A stretch of DNA of 64,000 bases from JAOUJD01 sp963841815 (GCA_963841815.1 CAWJEE010000014.1:8143-72142), one strand, 5' to 3'; shown: positions 9,257 through 17,659, numbered from the stretch's first letter. Notes: generated by a model from the letters alone, not told the origin. Program-made: numbers and translations.

Positions 9257-10627
9257 CTAGAACGAGTGCCGCATGCCCAGCTGCAGGGCGCTCGCATCTT
9301 CGCCGGCACCGGTCGTCCAGCCGGTCGTGTAGCCGGCCGAGGACAGGCTCATGCGCGACTGGTCGCTGTTCTTCATGAACGCCGCGACGGCGTACAGCGC
9401 GGTGCGACGCGAGAAGTTGTAGAAGTACGCGGCGCCGAAGTGCGATGCGGAGGCGTCCTGCGTGGCCCAGGCGCTGCGCGCCTTGTCCTTCCCGTAGTTG
9501 TACACGCCGTACAGCACGTGGTTGCCGATCGTCCACGACGCGCCCAGGTGATAGGCGTCGGAATCCGTCGGGCCGGCGAAGCCGCGCATCAGGTCCATGT
9601 CGTGCGGATGAAGGTTGAGGCCGCCGAGGATGCCGGTGATCGCCGTCAGGTTGCCGCCGGTGGACACGATCAGGTTCTGGATATCCGCGGGCGTCAGGAC
9701 CGGGTTCTCGTTTTCACGATGGTTCCACTGGGCGTAGACCTTGACGTTGCCGAAGCGAACCAGCCACCGAGGTTGAGCTGCTCGAGACCCGTCTTCTGCG
9801 TCGGCGTGCCGGCCGCCTGCGTGGCGTACGGGACGACGTTGGTGCGGTTGTAGCCGAGGCCCACACCCCAGTTCGAGGTGTTGTACTGCACGTTGGCGCC
9901 CATGAAGTCGTCGCCGTCCGTCGGCGGCGTTACGCGCTCGGTGCGGAGTCCTTCGGAGCCGCCGAAACCGTACATCAGCGAGAGGGTGAAGCCCTTCAGT
10001 TCGGCCCGGTACTGCAACGCGTTGTTGGCTCGGATCTGCGGCGTGTTGTATCCCTGACCGAACTGCAGCGCGGTCTGGTCGCCCAGCACCGAGTACTTGT
10101 TGATGATTTCGTAGCCCGGCGTGTACTGGCGGCCGCCGATGACGGCGCCGTACGGGGTCACCAGACCCGCATAGGCCTGGCGATCGAACAGCGCGGCGGC
10201 AGAGTTCACTGTAGTGATGCGACTGCAGCAGAGCGTTGTTGACTGCGTTCATCCCGCCGACCACGGCCGGAGCGAGCGACGGGGGCAGCGGAGTGACCAG
10301 CTTGACCCCCGGGCACACGGCGGTCGCGGTCGATCCCGCCGGACGGCACCAATAGACCGAATCGTTGTTGGTCACGCTGCCGGTGTCGATGCTGAACCGG
10401 CTTTCCAGTGTGAAGACCGCGCTGTACCCGCCACCGAGCACCTCCGTGCCGCGGATGCCCCAGCGCGAACCCTGCGAAATGCCGCTCGCGATGCGCGTCG
10501 AGCTCAAGTTGCCGACATCGAGGTACTCCACGCCGACGTCGACGATGCCGTAGAGGGTTACGCTCGACTGTGCAAAGGCGGTCGGGAACGCGAACGCGAG
10601 CGCGACGGCCAACAAGCTCTTACGCAT
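9257..10627 (-). CDS. Outer-membrane porin 2 (Gram-negative porin family), two frameshifts
   Basis: A second porin, about 456 residues. It has a signal peptide MRKSLLAVALAFAFPTAFA, then QSSVTLYGIVDVGVEYLD, GSRWGIRGTEVLGGGYSAVF, ALFDRQAYAGLVTPYGAVIGGRQ and a C-terminal LQLGMRHSF. GGAGAG lies seven bases upstream of the ATG. The frame shifts near 10207 (one extra base) and back near 9763 (one missing base), so N- and C-termini share one frame and the centre lies in another. Loop 2 carries an unusual insert with two cysteines (WCRPAGSTATAVCPG). It is distinct in sequence from porin 1, so the pair is not a recent duplication. Confidence 0.87.
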   Translation of the reverse strand: MRKSLLAVALAFAFPTAFAQSSVTLYGIVDVGVEYLDVGNLSSTRIASGISQGSRWGIRGTEVLGGGYSAVFTLESRFSIDTGSVTNNDSVYWCRPAGSTATAVCPGVKLVTPLPPSLAPAVVGGMNAVNNALLQSHHYSELCRRAVRSPGLCGSGDPVRRRHRRPPVHAGLRNHQQVLGAGRPDRAAVRSGIQHAADPSQQRVAVPGRTEGLHPLADVRFRRLRRTPHRARNAADGRRRLHGRQRAVQHLELGCGPRLQPHQRRPVRHAGGRHADAEDGSRAAQPRWLVRFGNVKVYAQWNHRENENPVLTPADIQNLIVSTGGNLTAITGILGGLNLHPHDMDLMRGFAGPTDSDAYHLGASWTIGNHVLYGVYNYGKDKARSAWATQDASASHFGAAYFYNFSRRTALYAVAAFMKNSDQSRMSLSSAGYTTGWTTGAGEDASALQLGMRHSF

Positions 10628-10757
10628 GGGGTGTCTCTCCTGGCTCTTTTGGTTTTCGACGCGGGTTTGCCCGCGAACGGTGCGAGAATAGCTCCGTCAT
10701 TCCGATGAGCGTTGGAGCGGACACAGAAGCCTCTTCGACGCGTCAGTTTTCCGCAAC

Positions 10758-11402
10758 ATGACCAAATCTCCCACAACTCCAGTCGACCAATTGATCGCCG
10801 CCGCCGATCGAGCGTTGCGCACGCTGGCCGCGACTCCGGTGGCGTCGCGACCGTCGCCCGCCGGTGGGTTGATCGAGCCCGACCCTCTCACCGGCGACGA
10901 AGCCAGGGAAGCGGCCGCGCTGATGCGCGTGAACCACGTCGGTGAGGTCTGCGCCCAAGCGCTGTACGACGCGCAGGCTCTTGTGGCGCGCAGTCCTGAA
11001 CTGAGGGCGATGTTCGAGCAGGCCGCTCGCGAGGAGGCCGACCACCTTGCGTGGACGGAAGAGCGCATTCGTGCGCTGGGAGGCCGGACCAGCCTGCTCA
11101 ACCCGCTCTGGTACGGAGGCGCCTTCGCGATCGGCCTGGCGGCCGCGCGCATCGGCGACCGCGCCAGCCTCGGATTCATGGCGGAGACCGAGCGTCAGGT
11201 CGAACAGCACCTGCAGGGACATCTCGATCGGCTTCCGGAGAGCGACGCGCCTTCGCGCGCGATCGTTGCCCAGATGAAGGACGACGAGGTGCGGCACGCC
11301 GACGCGGCCACGGCGCTCGGCGGAGTGGAACTGCCTCTGCCCGTCCGGATGGCGATGCGCCTCGCCGCACGCGTCATGACGCGAACCGCCCACTACATCT
11401 AG
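10758..11402 (+). CDS. coq7: 5-demethoxyubiquinol hydroxylase Coq7
   Basis: A 214-residue di-iron monooxygenase catalysing the penultimate hydroxylation of ubiquinone synthesis. The carboxylate-bridged di-iron ligands are in NHVGEVCAQALYDAQ, EADHLAWTEERI (E-x2-H) and DDEVRHADAA (E-x2-H). The protein matches the bacterial Coq7 family in length, with the N-terminal extension usual in Burkholderiales. It is transcribed away from porin 2 and is convergent with the osmC-like gene. Its presence implies aerobic, ubiquinone-based respiration. Confidence 0.95.
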   Translation: MTKSPTTPVDQLIAAADRALRTLAATPVASRPSPAGGLIEPDPLTGDEAREAAALMRVNHVGEVCAQALYDAQALVARSPELRAMFEQAAREEADHLAWTEERIRALGGRTSLLNPLWYGGAFAIGLAAARIGDRASLGFMAETERQVEQHLQGHLDRLPESDAPSRAIVAQMKDDEVRHADAATALGGVELPLPVRMAMRLAARVMTRTAHYI

Positions 11403-11423
11403 CCGGCGTTCTCCAGCGGACGC

Positions 11424-11849
11424 TCAGTCCTCGACGATCTCGACGCTGTGTGTGATCTCGGCGGTCTTCGCCAGCATGGCCGTTGCCGAGCAGTACTTCT
11501 CGTGCGACAACTGAACGGCCCGCAGCACGGTCTCGCGCTTCAGGTTGCGGCCACGGACGACGAACTTCATCGCGATCCGGGTGAAGACCTTCGGGTCGCT
11601 TTCGGCCCGTTCCGCCGACACCTCGACCTCGCAACCGCGAACGTCATGCCGCCCGCGCTTGAGGATCAGCACGACGTCGTAGGCCGTGCAGCCGCCGGTG
11701 CCCGCCAGCACCATCTCCATGGGTCGCGGAGCCAGGTTGTTCCCGCCGCCCTCGGGCGCGCCGTCCATGGCGACCAGGTGCCCGCTGCCGGTGCGGGAGA
11801 CGAAACTCATCCCGTCGCCGGTCCACTTGACGCTGCATTCCACTGTCAT
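11424..11849 (-). CDS. OsmC/Ohr-family peroxiredoxin-like protein
   Basis: A 141-residue OsmC-fold protein, a thiol peroxidase-type family acting on organic hydroperoxides. The two conserved cysteines are Cys54 in GTGGCTAYDVV and Cys120 in SHEKYCSATAML; the linker APEGGGNNLAPRPMEMVL is typical of the YhfA-like subgroup. The start at MTVECSVKWTG matches relatives; AAGGGG directly abuts this ATG, so the upstream ATG at 11885 (MSHFGPTAATLKG...) remains possible. It is convergent with coq7 and divergent from rplM. Confidence 0.88.
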   Translation of the reverse strand: MTVECSVKWTGDGMSFVSRTGSGHLVAMDGAPEGGGNNLAPRPMEMVLAGTGGCTAYDVVLILKRGRHDVRGCEVEVSAERAESDPKVFTRIAMKFVVRGRNLKRETVLRAVQLSHEKYCSATAMLAKTAEITHSVEIVED

Positions 11850-12096
11850 CCCCTTCAAGGTCGCCGCGGTGGGTCCGAAATGTGACATCCCGAGCAGTCG
11901 CTCTAGTGGCCCCAAAGCCGGTCCGCCCGGCCGTAAGCATTTGAACGTAAAGGAAAAGCAGCTGGGCCGTGCGGAGGAGATTGTAAAACGGCCTGCTTTT
12001 CGACCTTGCAACGCAGCATTCCCGCTCGCATACTGCTTCTCGACGGGCGCTCTGGCGCCCAACCGATGTCTCCTCCACCCTCCTTTAGGTGGATTC

Positions 12097-12130
12097 GGCC
12101 CGGCCCTCCAGGACCGGGCCAATTTTTTTT
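12097..12130 (+). terminator. Orphan rho-independent terminator upstream of rplM
   Basis: The stem GGCCCGG (12097-12103) / CCGGGCC (12114-12120) is followed by AA and eight T's. No annotated plus-strand gene ends here: the flanking gene is on the minus strand. It must end an unannotated plus-strand transcript or shield rplM from readthrough. Confidence 0.8.
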
Positions 12131-12135
12131 GCGGC

Positions 12136-12165
12136 TTGCATCGCAACCCCTTGAGCGAATAGAAT
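12136..12165 (+). promoter_or_regulatory. Sigma-70 promoter of rplM-rpsI
   Basis: TTGCAT (12136-12141) and TAGAAT (12160-12165) are separated by 18 bases, directly after the orphan terminator. It leaves a 5' leader of about 165 bases before rplM, long enough for leader-mediated control. Confidence 0.65.
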
Positions 12166-12337
12166 TTAAGGCTTTCCGCGCGCTTGCTGCCGGCGGGACC
12201 GACTCGCGTCGTCCCGCTTTGCAGGAAGGCCAATCCGGCCCGCGCGGAGTTCTGTCCGTCGATGATGCGGCGGTGCAAGAAGCACCGCCGATCGGTTGGC
12301 GGCACGGCGCCGAGGCGCCTTTGCCTGGATGAATGCC

Positions 12338-12766
12338 ATGAAGACCTTTTCTGCCAAGCACCACGAAGTCAAGCGCGACTGGCACCTCGTCGACGCCAGC
12401 GACAAGGTGCTGGGGCGCCTTGCGAGCCAGATTGCGCTGCGTCTGCGCGGCAAGCACAAGCCCGAGTACACCCCGCACGTCGACACCGGTGACTTCATCG
12501 TCGTCGTCAATGCTTCCAAGCTGCGCGTGACCGGCAGCAAGGACGAGAACAAGATCTACTACCGTCACAGCGGCTATCCGGGCGGCGTGTACGAGACCAG
12601 CTTCGGCAAGATGCAGGACCGCTTTCCGGGTCGCGCGCTGCAGATCGCGGTCAAGGGCATGCTGCCGAAAGGCCCGCTCGGCTACGCGATGATCAAGAAA
12701 CTGAAGATCTACGCGGAGGGCCAGCATCCCCACACCGCGCAGCAACCCAAATCGCTCGAGATCTGA
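12338..12766 (+). CDS. rplM: 50S ribosomal protein L13
   Basis: A 142-residue protein, the same length as E. coli L13. It starts MKTFSAKHHEVKRDWHLVDA and carries VLGRLASQIALRLRGKHK and YRHSGYPGG, the 23S-rRNA-binding motifs of the family. The open frame extends 14 codons upstream, but the internal ATG at 12338 matches the family start. It is cotranscribed with rpsI eight bases downstream, the universal rplM-rpsI pair. Confidence 0.98.
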   Translation: MKTFSAKHHEVKRDWHLVDASDKVLGRLASQIALRLRGKHKPEYTPHVDTGDFIVVVNASKLRVTGSKDENKIYYRHSGYPGGVYETSFGKMQDRFPGRALQIAVKGMLPKGPLGYAMIKKLKIYAEGQHPHTAQQPKSLEI

Positions 12767-12774
12767 GAGACGAC

Positions 12775-13167
12775 ATGATCGGCAATTACAACTACGGAAC
12801 GGGTCGCCGCAAGAGCTCGGTCGCGCGTGTCTTCATGAAGCGCGGCAAGGGCGAGATCCTCATCAACGGCCGTTCGATCGACACGTACTTCCAGCGTGAG
12901 ACGGGTCGCATGATCGCGCGCCAGCCGCTCGAACTGACGAACCACAAGGACACTTTCGACGTCCTGGTGAACGTGCACGGCGGCGGCGAGTCCGGCCAGG
13001 CCGGTGCCGTGCGCCACGGCATCACGCGCGCGCTGATCGACTACGACGCGACGCTGAAGCCCGTGCTGTCGAGCGCGGGCCTGGTGACGCGCGACGCGCG
13101 TGAAGTCGAGCGCAAGAAAGTCGGCTTCCGCAAGGCGCGTCGCCGCAAGCAGTTCTCGAAGCGCTAA
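12775..13167 (+). CDS. rpsI: 30S ribosomal protein S9
   Basis: A 130-residue protein, exactly the usual length. It starts MIGNYNYGTGRRKSSVARVF and ends with the conserved basic tail KARRRKQFSKR, which reaches the ribosomal P site. Second gene of the L13-S9 operon; a terminator lies about 150 bases downstream. Confidence 0.98.
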   Translation: MIGNYNYGTGRRKSSVARVFMKRGKGEILINGRSIDTYFQRETGRMIARQPLELTNHKDTFDVLVNVHGGGESGQAGAVRHGITRALIDYDATLKPVLSSAGLVTRDAREVERKKVGFRKARRRKQFSKR

Positions 13168-13314
13168 CGGTTGTTTCCGGGCAGCGCGACCCGTCGCGCT
13201 GCCCCAAGACTCCGAGGGCTTCGGCCGTCCGGTGTGCCCCCTTTCAGGGGATGCCGCGGGCGGCTCGGGCGTGGATGACCGAACATCGCCCGCCTATACT
13301 CGTCGCAGAACAAG

Positions 13315-13349
13315 AGGCCGCTCCGTAAGGCTTGCACGAGCGGCCTTTT
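13315..13349 (+). terminator. Terminator downstream of rpsI
   Basis: The stem AGGCCGCTC / GAGCGGCCT (9 bp, 14-base loop) is followed by TTTTC. A possible -10 (TATACT, 13295-13300) lies just upstream of the hairpin, so transcripts of the next gene may read through it. Confidence 0.65.
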
Positions 13350-13400
13350 CATTTGCCTGCTCCACCGCGACGGGTCATCGCGGCCGGAAGACGAGTCCCG

Positions 13401-14135
13401 ATGAAGTGGAAGCTTTGGGTAAGCAATCTCTCGGTCAGCGGCCCTCGGGTCGCCGTCCGAACGCAGTTGCCCTGGCCGCTGCGCGCGCTGCTCGCCCTCA
13501 TTGCGCTCTCACTGGCGTTCGCCGCAGGCCTCGCGTCGAGCGAGATCGTGCGCGGCGTCGGCCGGACGGAGCGCGCCGAGCAAGGCGCGGAGCCGGATCG
13601 CCTGAGGTCTCAACTGGCGCAGGCGCTCGCCGACCGCGACCGGGAAGCGGCCGCGGCGGTCAACTGGGAAAACCGACTGAAGGTCGAACGCTCGTCGCAG
13701 GAGCAGGTGCGGGTCCAGGTGAAGATGCTCGAAGACGAAAACGCGCGCCTGAAGGGCGACCTCGCGTTCTTCGAGAGCCTGCTGCCGATGCCCGTCGATG
13801 CAAAGGGCGTCGTGATCCGCAGTTTCCGTGTCCAGGCGGACGCCGAGCCGAGTTCGCTGCGGTATCGCCTGCTGGTGCAGCAGAGCGGGAAACCCGAGCG
13901 CGATTTTGTCGGCGAAGTGACCTTGACGATCAACCTGCAGGACGGCGGTCGATCCGCGGTCGTGCAGTTGCCCGATTCCGCGATGCCCAGCGCGGGCCCC
14001 GCGCCGCTGTCGTTCCGGCACTATCAGCGGCTCGAGGGTAACTTCCCGGTGCCCGCCGGCGCGACGGTGCGATCGGTCGTCGTGCGCATCCGAAGCGACG
14101 GCGAGACGCGCGCGCAGCAGACATTCACGATGTAG
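13401..14135 (+). CDS. DUF6776-type single-pass membrane coiled-coil protein
   Basis: A 244-residue protein starting MKWKLWVSNLSVSGPRVAVR. It has one membrane segment at about residues 25-45 (LRALLALIALSLAFAAGLAS), a coiled coil at about 55-115 rich in Arg/Glu/Gln (LAQALADRDREAA..., VQVKMLEDENARLKGDLAF) and a globular beta-rich C-terminal domain. The family is known as a neighbour of bactofilin genes in betaproteobacteria; its role is not established. The stop is eight bases before the bactofilin start, so the two are surely cotranscribed, which suggests a cell-shape or envelope-scaffold role. The assignment is by gene context and architecture. Confidence 0.8.
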   Translation: MKWKLWVSNLSVSGPRVAVRTQLPWPLRALLALIALSLAFAAGLASSEIVRGVGRTERAEQGAEPDRLRSQLAQALADRDREAAAAVNWENRLKVERSSQEQVRVQVKMLEDENARLKGDLAFFESLLPMPVDAKGVVIRSFRVQADAEPSSLRYRLLVQQSGKPERDFVGEVTLTINLQDGGRSAVVQLPDSAMPSAGPAPLSFRHYQRLEGNFPVPAGATVRSVVVRIRSDGETRAQQTFTM

Positions 14136-14143
14136 GAGGTGCG

Positions 14144-14560
14144 ATGTTCGGAAACAAGACGCCCACGGCCCAGAAGACGATCGGCACGCTCATCGGAGCG
14201 GGCACCGTCGTGGAAGGCACACTGACCTACAGCGGCGGGCTGCGCATCGACGGCACCGTGAAGGGTGACGTGCGCTGTTCCTCCGGCGACGCATGCATGG
14301 TGGTCATCAGCGAGCACGGCAGGGTGGACGGAGAGGTACACGCGGCGCACCTCGTCGTCTCCGGCGCGGTGACAGGCCCGGTTCACGTCTCGCAATTGCT
14401 GGAACTTCAGCCCAAGGCGAGGATCACAGGCGATGTCCACTATCATGGCCTGGAAATCCATCAGGGCGCCGTGGTCGAAGGCCGGCTGATCTACGCCGCC
14501 GGCGGCGAGGGCCGGCCGGCATTGAAACTTGCAGCTGGCGGCACCACCTCCGAGACTTGA
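14144..14560 (+). CDS. Bactofilin (polymer-forming cytoskeletal protein)
   Basis: A 138-residue bactofilin. The central right-handed beta-helix repeats are visible: GAGTVVEGTLTYSGGLRIDG, TVKGDVRCSSGD, HGRVDGEVHAAHLVVSGAV, TGPVHVSQLLELQPKARITG and DVHYHGLEIHQGAVVEG. Bactofilins self-assemble into filaments at the inner membrane and often guide peptidoglycan enzymes. The nearby coiled-coil membrane protein (upstream) and an M23 endopeptidase (16171-17586) are the kinds of partners bactofilins have elsewhere. Confidence 0.93.
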   Translation: MFGNKTPTAQKTIGTLIGAGTVVEGTLTYSGGLRIDGTVKGDVRCSSGDACMVVISEHGRVDGEVHAAHLVVSGAVTGPVHVSQLLELQPKARITGDVHYHGLEIHQGAVVEGRLIYAAGGEGRPALKLAAGGTTSET

Positions 14561-14626
14561 AAGTGGTCCGCCACGGGCGCTCGCCTTACCTATAATCGGT
14601 CCAAGCAATTTCCTGGAGAAACGGAC

Positions 14627-14977
14627 ATGAACGCTGCTGTCGAGATGCCGGCACCCCTGAACTTCACCGACGCCGCTGCCGCGAAGGTGAAGTCGCTGAT
14701 CGACGAGGAAGGCAACCCGGAGCTCAAGCTGCGCGTCTTCGTGCAGGGCGGCGGTTGTTCGGGTTTCCAGTACGGCTTCACCTTCGACGAGGTCATCAAC
14801 GAAGACGACGCCACGATGGTCAAGAACGGCGTCACGCTGCTCATCGACTCGATGAGCTACCAGTACCTGACGGGCGCCGAGATCGACTACAAGGAAGACC
14901 TCGAGGGCGCGCAGTTCGTGATCAGGAACCCGAACGCCACCACGACGTGCGGTTGCGGGTCGTCGTTCTCGGTCTGA
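14627..14977 (+). CDS. erpA: Iron-sulfur cluster insertion protein ErpA
   Basis: A 116-residue A-type carrier delivering Fe-S clusters to apoproteins, including isoprenoid-synthesis enzymes. The three cluster-binding cysteines are present: Cys44 in GGGCSGFQYGF and Cys108/Cys110 in TTCGCGSSF. GGAGAAACGGAC precedes the ATG. It is followed by a strong terminator and so forms its own transcription unit. Confidence 0.97.
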   Translation: MNAAVEMPAPLNFTDAAAAKVKSLIDEEGNPELKLRVFVQGGGCSGFQYGFTFDEVINEDDATMVKNGVTLLIDSMSYQYLTGAEIDYKEDLEGAQFVIRNPNATTTCGCGSSFSV

Positions 14978-14993
14978 AGCGGATCCAGTGAAG

Positions 14994-15022
14994 AAGGGGC
15001 GCCCTGGGCGCCCCTTTTTTTT
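14994..15022 (+). terminator. Terminator after erpA
   Basis: A 10-bp stem AAGGGGCGCC / GGCGCCCCTT with a CTG loop runs into a run of eight T's. It lies 17 bases after the erpA stop. Confidence 0.92.
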
Positions 15023-15039
15023 CGCATGGCGCCCCGCGG

Positions 15040-16164
15040 TCAGGTCGCCGGATAGAGGGCGCCCAGCACCCGCGGACCCCGTGCCCCGGTCGCCGCCGGC
15101 ACGTTGCCGGCCTCGCGGTGCAGGTGGCATCGGGCGAGCCAGGCGAATGCGAGCGCCTCGACCTGGTCACCGGCGACACCCAGCTCGTCGGCGGTTCGCA
15201 CGGGGCGCGATGCGCCGAGCCGACGTTGCAGCGATTGCATCAACGTCGAGTTGCGCCCACCTCCCCCGCAGACAACGACATCCTCGGCCGTCGGTACCCA
15301 GCGCGCGATCGCGTCGCCGATCGTGCGCGCAGTAAGTTCCGTCAGCGAGGCGAGAACGACCCGGGCGTCGAGCTGCCGCGCACGCGCGACGCGGCGCACC
15401 CAGTCGAGCGTGAACAGATCCCTGCCCGTGCTCTTCGGCGGGGCCGCGGAGAAGTAAGCGTCGCTCATCAGCGTGTCGACGAGCTCTTCGTCGGGACGTG
15501 CCGTCGCTGCCAGCGCGCCTCCGGCGTCGAAGGCGGCATCGAAGTGCGCCGCCATCCAGCCGTCGATCAGCACGTTGCCCGGACCGGCGTCGAAGCCCAT
15601 GACCCGCTCACCGTCGAGCGCGGTGACATTGCTGATGCCGCCGATGTTCACGACCGCACGCGGCCGGTCGCTGCCGAAGACGATGCGATGAAACGCCGGA
15701 ACGAGCGGGGCGCCCTGGCCTCCGGCAGCGACGTCACGGCTGCGGAAGTCCGCCACCACGTCGATCCCGGTGAGCTCCGCGAGCAGCGCGGGAGCATTGA
15801 GCTGCACGGTGTAGCCGAGGTCGGGACGATGGCGCACCGTCTGGCCGTGCGCTCCGATCGCGCGGACGTCAGTGGATTTCAGCTTGCCGGTCTCGAGCAG
15901 CGACGTGACCGCCGCCGCATAGAGTCGTGCGAGGTCCTGTGCGGCCACGTGAGAGCGGTGGATCTCGTCGGCGCCGCTGGCGTTCAGTGCGAGCAGCTCG
16001 GCACGCAAGGCCGGCGGCATCGGGGTGTGGACATGCGCGAGCGAGAATGGCGCGCGCGGCGCGCAGTCGGCGAGGACGGCATCCACGCCGTCGAGGCTGG
16101 TGCCGGTCATCAGGCCGATGAAGAGTTCCCGAGCGCCGTTCACGGAGCCGCTCGGCGGCGACAT
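15040..16164 (-). CDS. anmK: Anhydro-N-acetylmuramic acid kinase
   Basis: A 374-residue kinase that opens and phosphorylates 1,6-anhydro-MurNAc to MurNAc-6-phosphate in cell-wall recycling. ATP-binding GLMTGTSLDGVDAVLAD is at about residues 16-32; HGQTVRHRP, VADFRSRDVAAGGQGAPLVP, NIGGISNVTAL, GFDAGPGNVLID and VCGGGGRNSTLM follow in family order. It is six bases downstream of the M23 peptidase on the same strand, which fits a shared role in peptidoglycan turnover. Confidence 0.95.
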   Translation of the reverse strand: MSPPSGSVNGARELFIGLMTGTSLDGVDAVLADCAPRAPFSLAHVHTPMPPALRAELLALNASGADEIHRSHVAAQDLARLYAAAVTSLLETGKLKSTDVRAIGAHGQTVRHRPDLGYTVQLNAPALLAELTGIDVVADFRSRDVAAGGQGAPLVPAFHRIVFGSDRPRAVVNIGGISNVTALDGERVMGFDAGPGNVLIDGWMAAHFDAAFDAGGALAATARPDEELVDTLMSDAYFSAAPPKSTGRDLFTLDWVRRVARARQLDARVVLASLTELTARTIGDAIARWVPTAEDVVVCGGGGRNSTLMQSLQRRLGASRPVRTADELGVAGDQVEALAFAWLARCHLHREAGNVPAATGARGPRVLGALYPAT

Positions 16165-16170
16165 GCGGCG

Positions 16171-17586
16171 TCAGCGTGCCGCGGACTGGGCCACGGTGAC
16201 GCGCTCGAGCAGGGCGAGTTGCTCGCGCAGCGGCGTTGCGGCTTCACGGAACGCCGCCAGCCGGGCGGTTGGCAGTGGATCGGCGCCCGGCAGGGATGCC
16301 GTCATCGGATTGACCTGGGCCCCGTTCTTCTTGATCTCGAAGTGCAGGTGCGGCCCGGTGGTCCAGCCCGTCATTCCGACGGTGCCGACGAGGTCGCCCT
16401 GGCCGACCCGTGCACCGTTGCGCATGCCCGGCCCGATCTTCTGGAGGTGCGCGTACAGGGTCGAGTGCTTGGCGTCGTGCTGGATCTCGACCACGTTGCC
16501 GTAGCCGTTCATCCAGCCCGAGAACTTCACCGCACCGGCGGCCACCGAGCGGATGTTCGTGCCCATTGGCGCCGCGTAGTCGACCCCGCGGTGCGCGGCG
16601 TCGTATCCAAACACCGGGTGCGAGCGGCTCGCGCTGAAGCCCGAGCTGACCCGCGTGTACTCGAGCGGCGAGCGCAGGAAGCCGCGCTTCGTGCTGCGTC
16701 CGTCCAGCGCAAAGAAGCTGCCTCCCTTGCTGCCGTCGTCGTGCCAGTAGGCGTCGACGCGCTTGCCCGCATTGACGAACTCGACCGCCAGCAGGCGACC
16801 GGGCCGAACGTATTCGCCCGACGCATAGAGCGCCTCGTAGATCACCCGGAAGGAGTCGCCCCGCCGCAGGTCGCGGTGGAAGTCGACTTCGCTCTCCAGG
16901 GCATCGACCATCTGCTGGGCCACCGAGTCCGGCACGCCGGCCTCGTCGGTGGCTCCGAACAGCGAAACGCGGACCTCGCCGGACCGCAGTTCAATGCGCC
17001 GCTCGAGCGCGACGTCGGCTTCCGAAACCTGGAAACCGTTGCTGGTGCGCTGCACGGTCAGGATCCGGGTCGTGCCCGGCATCGCGTCGGTATCGCCGCC
17101 GAGATAGACCTTCAGCCAGTTCAGGTCGCCGTCGGCGGTCGCATTGGCCTGCAGGAAACGTCCGGGCGCGAGCTGCACGAGCGGCCGCGCGGCGCGATCG
17201 CTGCGCAGGAAGGCCAGCGCGGCGCTGTCCCGCACTTCGAGGCGCTCGAGCAAGGTGGCCAGCGTGTCGCCCCGCTCGACGCGAGCCTCGCGGACGAAGT
17301 TGCCTGGTGCCTTGAGAAGTTCCTCGACCTGCTCGACGATCGACGGCGCGGCTACCACCTCGACGATGGGGCGAGGCTGCAGTCCGTCGAGATCGAGGGC
17401 CACGGGCGCCGCGGCGATGGCAGCGATGGCCGCCGACAGGGGCAACAGCGAAGCGATCGCGCCGAACTCGATGCGCGCGCGCGTGGCGCGATCGATGCGA
17501 CGCCACCGACGTGCAAGCACCCGGAACCCGAGGCGTGCATCGGCCGCAAGAGAACGCAATCGATTGGCTAGAATCGCAATCGGCAT
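16171..17586 (-). CDS. M23-family peptidoglycan endopeptidase (MepM/OapA-like)
   Basis: A 471-residue membrane-anchored periplasmic metallopeptidase. One N-terminal membrane segment is at about residues 42-65; an OapA/LysM-like region follows (VERGDTLATLLERLEV, about 103-118), then the M23 domain. The zinc ligands are in HPVFGYDAAHRGVDYAAP (H-x3-D) and GPHLHFEIKKNG (H-x-H). It cleaves peptide cross-links of murein. It is divergent from tyrS and upstream of anmK, a common betaproteobacterial order. Its start codon touches a run of TCGGAAGA repeats. Confidence 0.93.
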   Translation of the reverse strand: MPIAILANRLRSLAADARLGFRVLARRWRRIDRATRARIEFGAIASLLPLSAAIAAIAAAPVALDLDGLQPRPIVEVVAAPSIVEQVEELLKAPGNFVREARVERGDTLATLLERLEVRDSAALAFLRSDRAARPLVQLAPGRFLQANATADGDLNWLKVYLGGDTDAMPGTTRILTVQRTSNGFQVSEADVALERRIELRSGEVRVSLFGATDEAGVPDSVAQQMVDALESEVDFHRDLRRGDSFRVIYEALYASGEYVRPGRLLAVEFVNAGKRVDAYWHDDGSKGGSFFALDGRSTKRGFLRSPLEYTRVSSGFSASRSHPVFGYDAAHRGVDYAAPMGTNIRSVAAGAVKFSGWMNGYGNVVEIQHDAKHSTLYAHLQKIGPGMRNGARVGQGDLVGTVGMTGWTTGPHLHFEIKKNGAQVNPMTASLPGADPLPTARLAAFREAATPLREQLALLERVTVAQSAAR

Positions 17587-17623
17587 CGGAAGAGTCGGAA
17601 GAGAATCGGAAGAATCGGAAGAA
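17586..17623. repeat. Short tandem repeat TCGGAAGA(AN)
   Basis: Four imperfect copies of TCGGAAGA(G/A) with 0-2 spacer bases lie in the divergent mepM-like/tyrS promoter region. They begin at the mepM-like start codon, so copy-number change could alter the leader of either gene. Confidence 0.8.
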
Positions 17624-17633
17624 CGGTGGGATG

Positions 17634-17659
17634 AAAGCGCACCCGGGGGTGCGCTTTTT
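17634..17659 (+). terminator. Terminator-like hairpin in the tyrS leader
   Basis: A 10-bp stem AAAGCGCACC / GGTGCGCTTT with a CGGG loop is followed by TTTTT, in the plus direction, 60 bases before the tyrS start. No plus-strand gene ends here. It would attenuate tyrS only if transcription starts upstream, for instance from a -10-like TAGAAT at 17569. Confidence 0.6.

Larger units (their letters stand above)
11850..12337. other. Intergenic region between osmC-like gene and rplM
   Basis: About 490 bases without a credible protein gene. It contains an orphan plus-strand terminator (12097-12130), a good promoter for rplM (12136-12165) and a leader of about 165 bases before rplM. The segment 11900-12095 has no recognisable coding content; if transcribed on the plus strand it would give a small RNA ending at the terminator. 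On the minus strand it would be the leader of the osmC-like gene. Confidence 0.6.

Noticed and set aside
7895..10627. Porin pair as a recent tandem duplication
   Set aside because: The two proteins share only family-level motifs; lengths, loops and termini differ.
12338..12766. 156-residue form of L13 starting at 12296
   Set aside because: The family start MKTFSAK lies at 12338; the upstream codons are leader sequence.
13200..14041. 313-residue plus-strand frame (13100-14041)
   Set aside because: Overlaps rpsI and the DUF6776-type gene in another frame; Arg/Ala/Gly shadow composition.
15118..17571. Open frame of 817 codons on the plus strand
   Set aside because: Antisense to anmK and the M23 peptidase, both fully supported; the long frame is a by-product of high GC.
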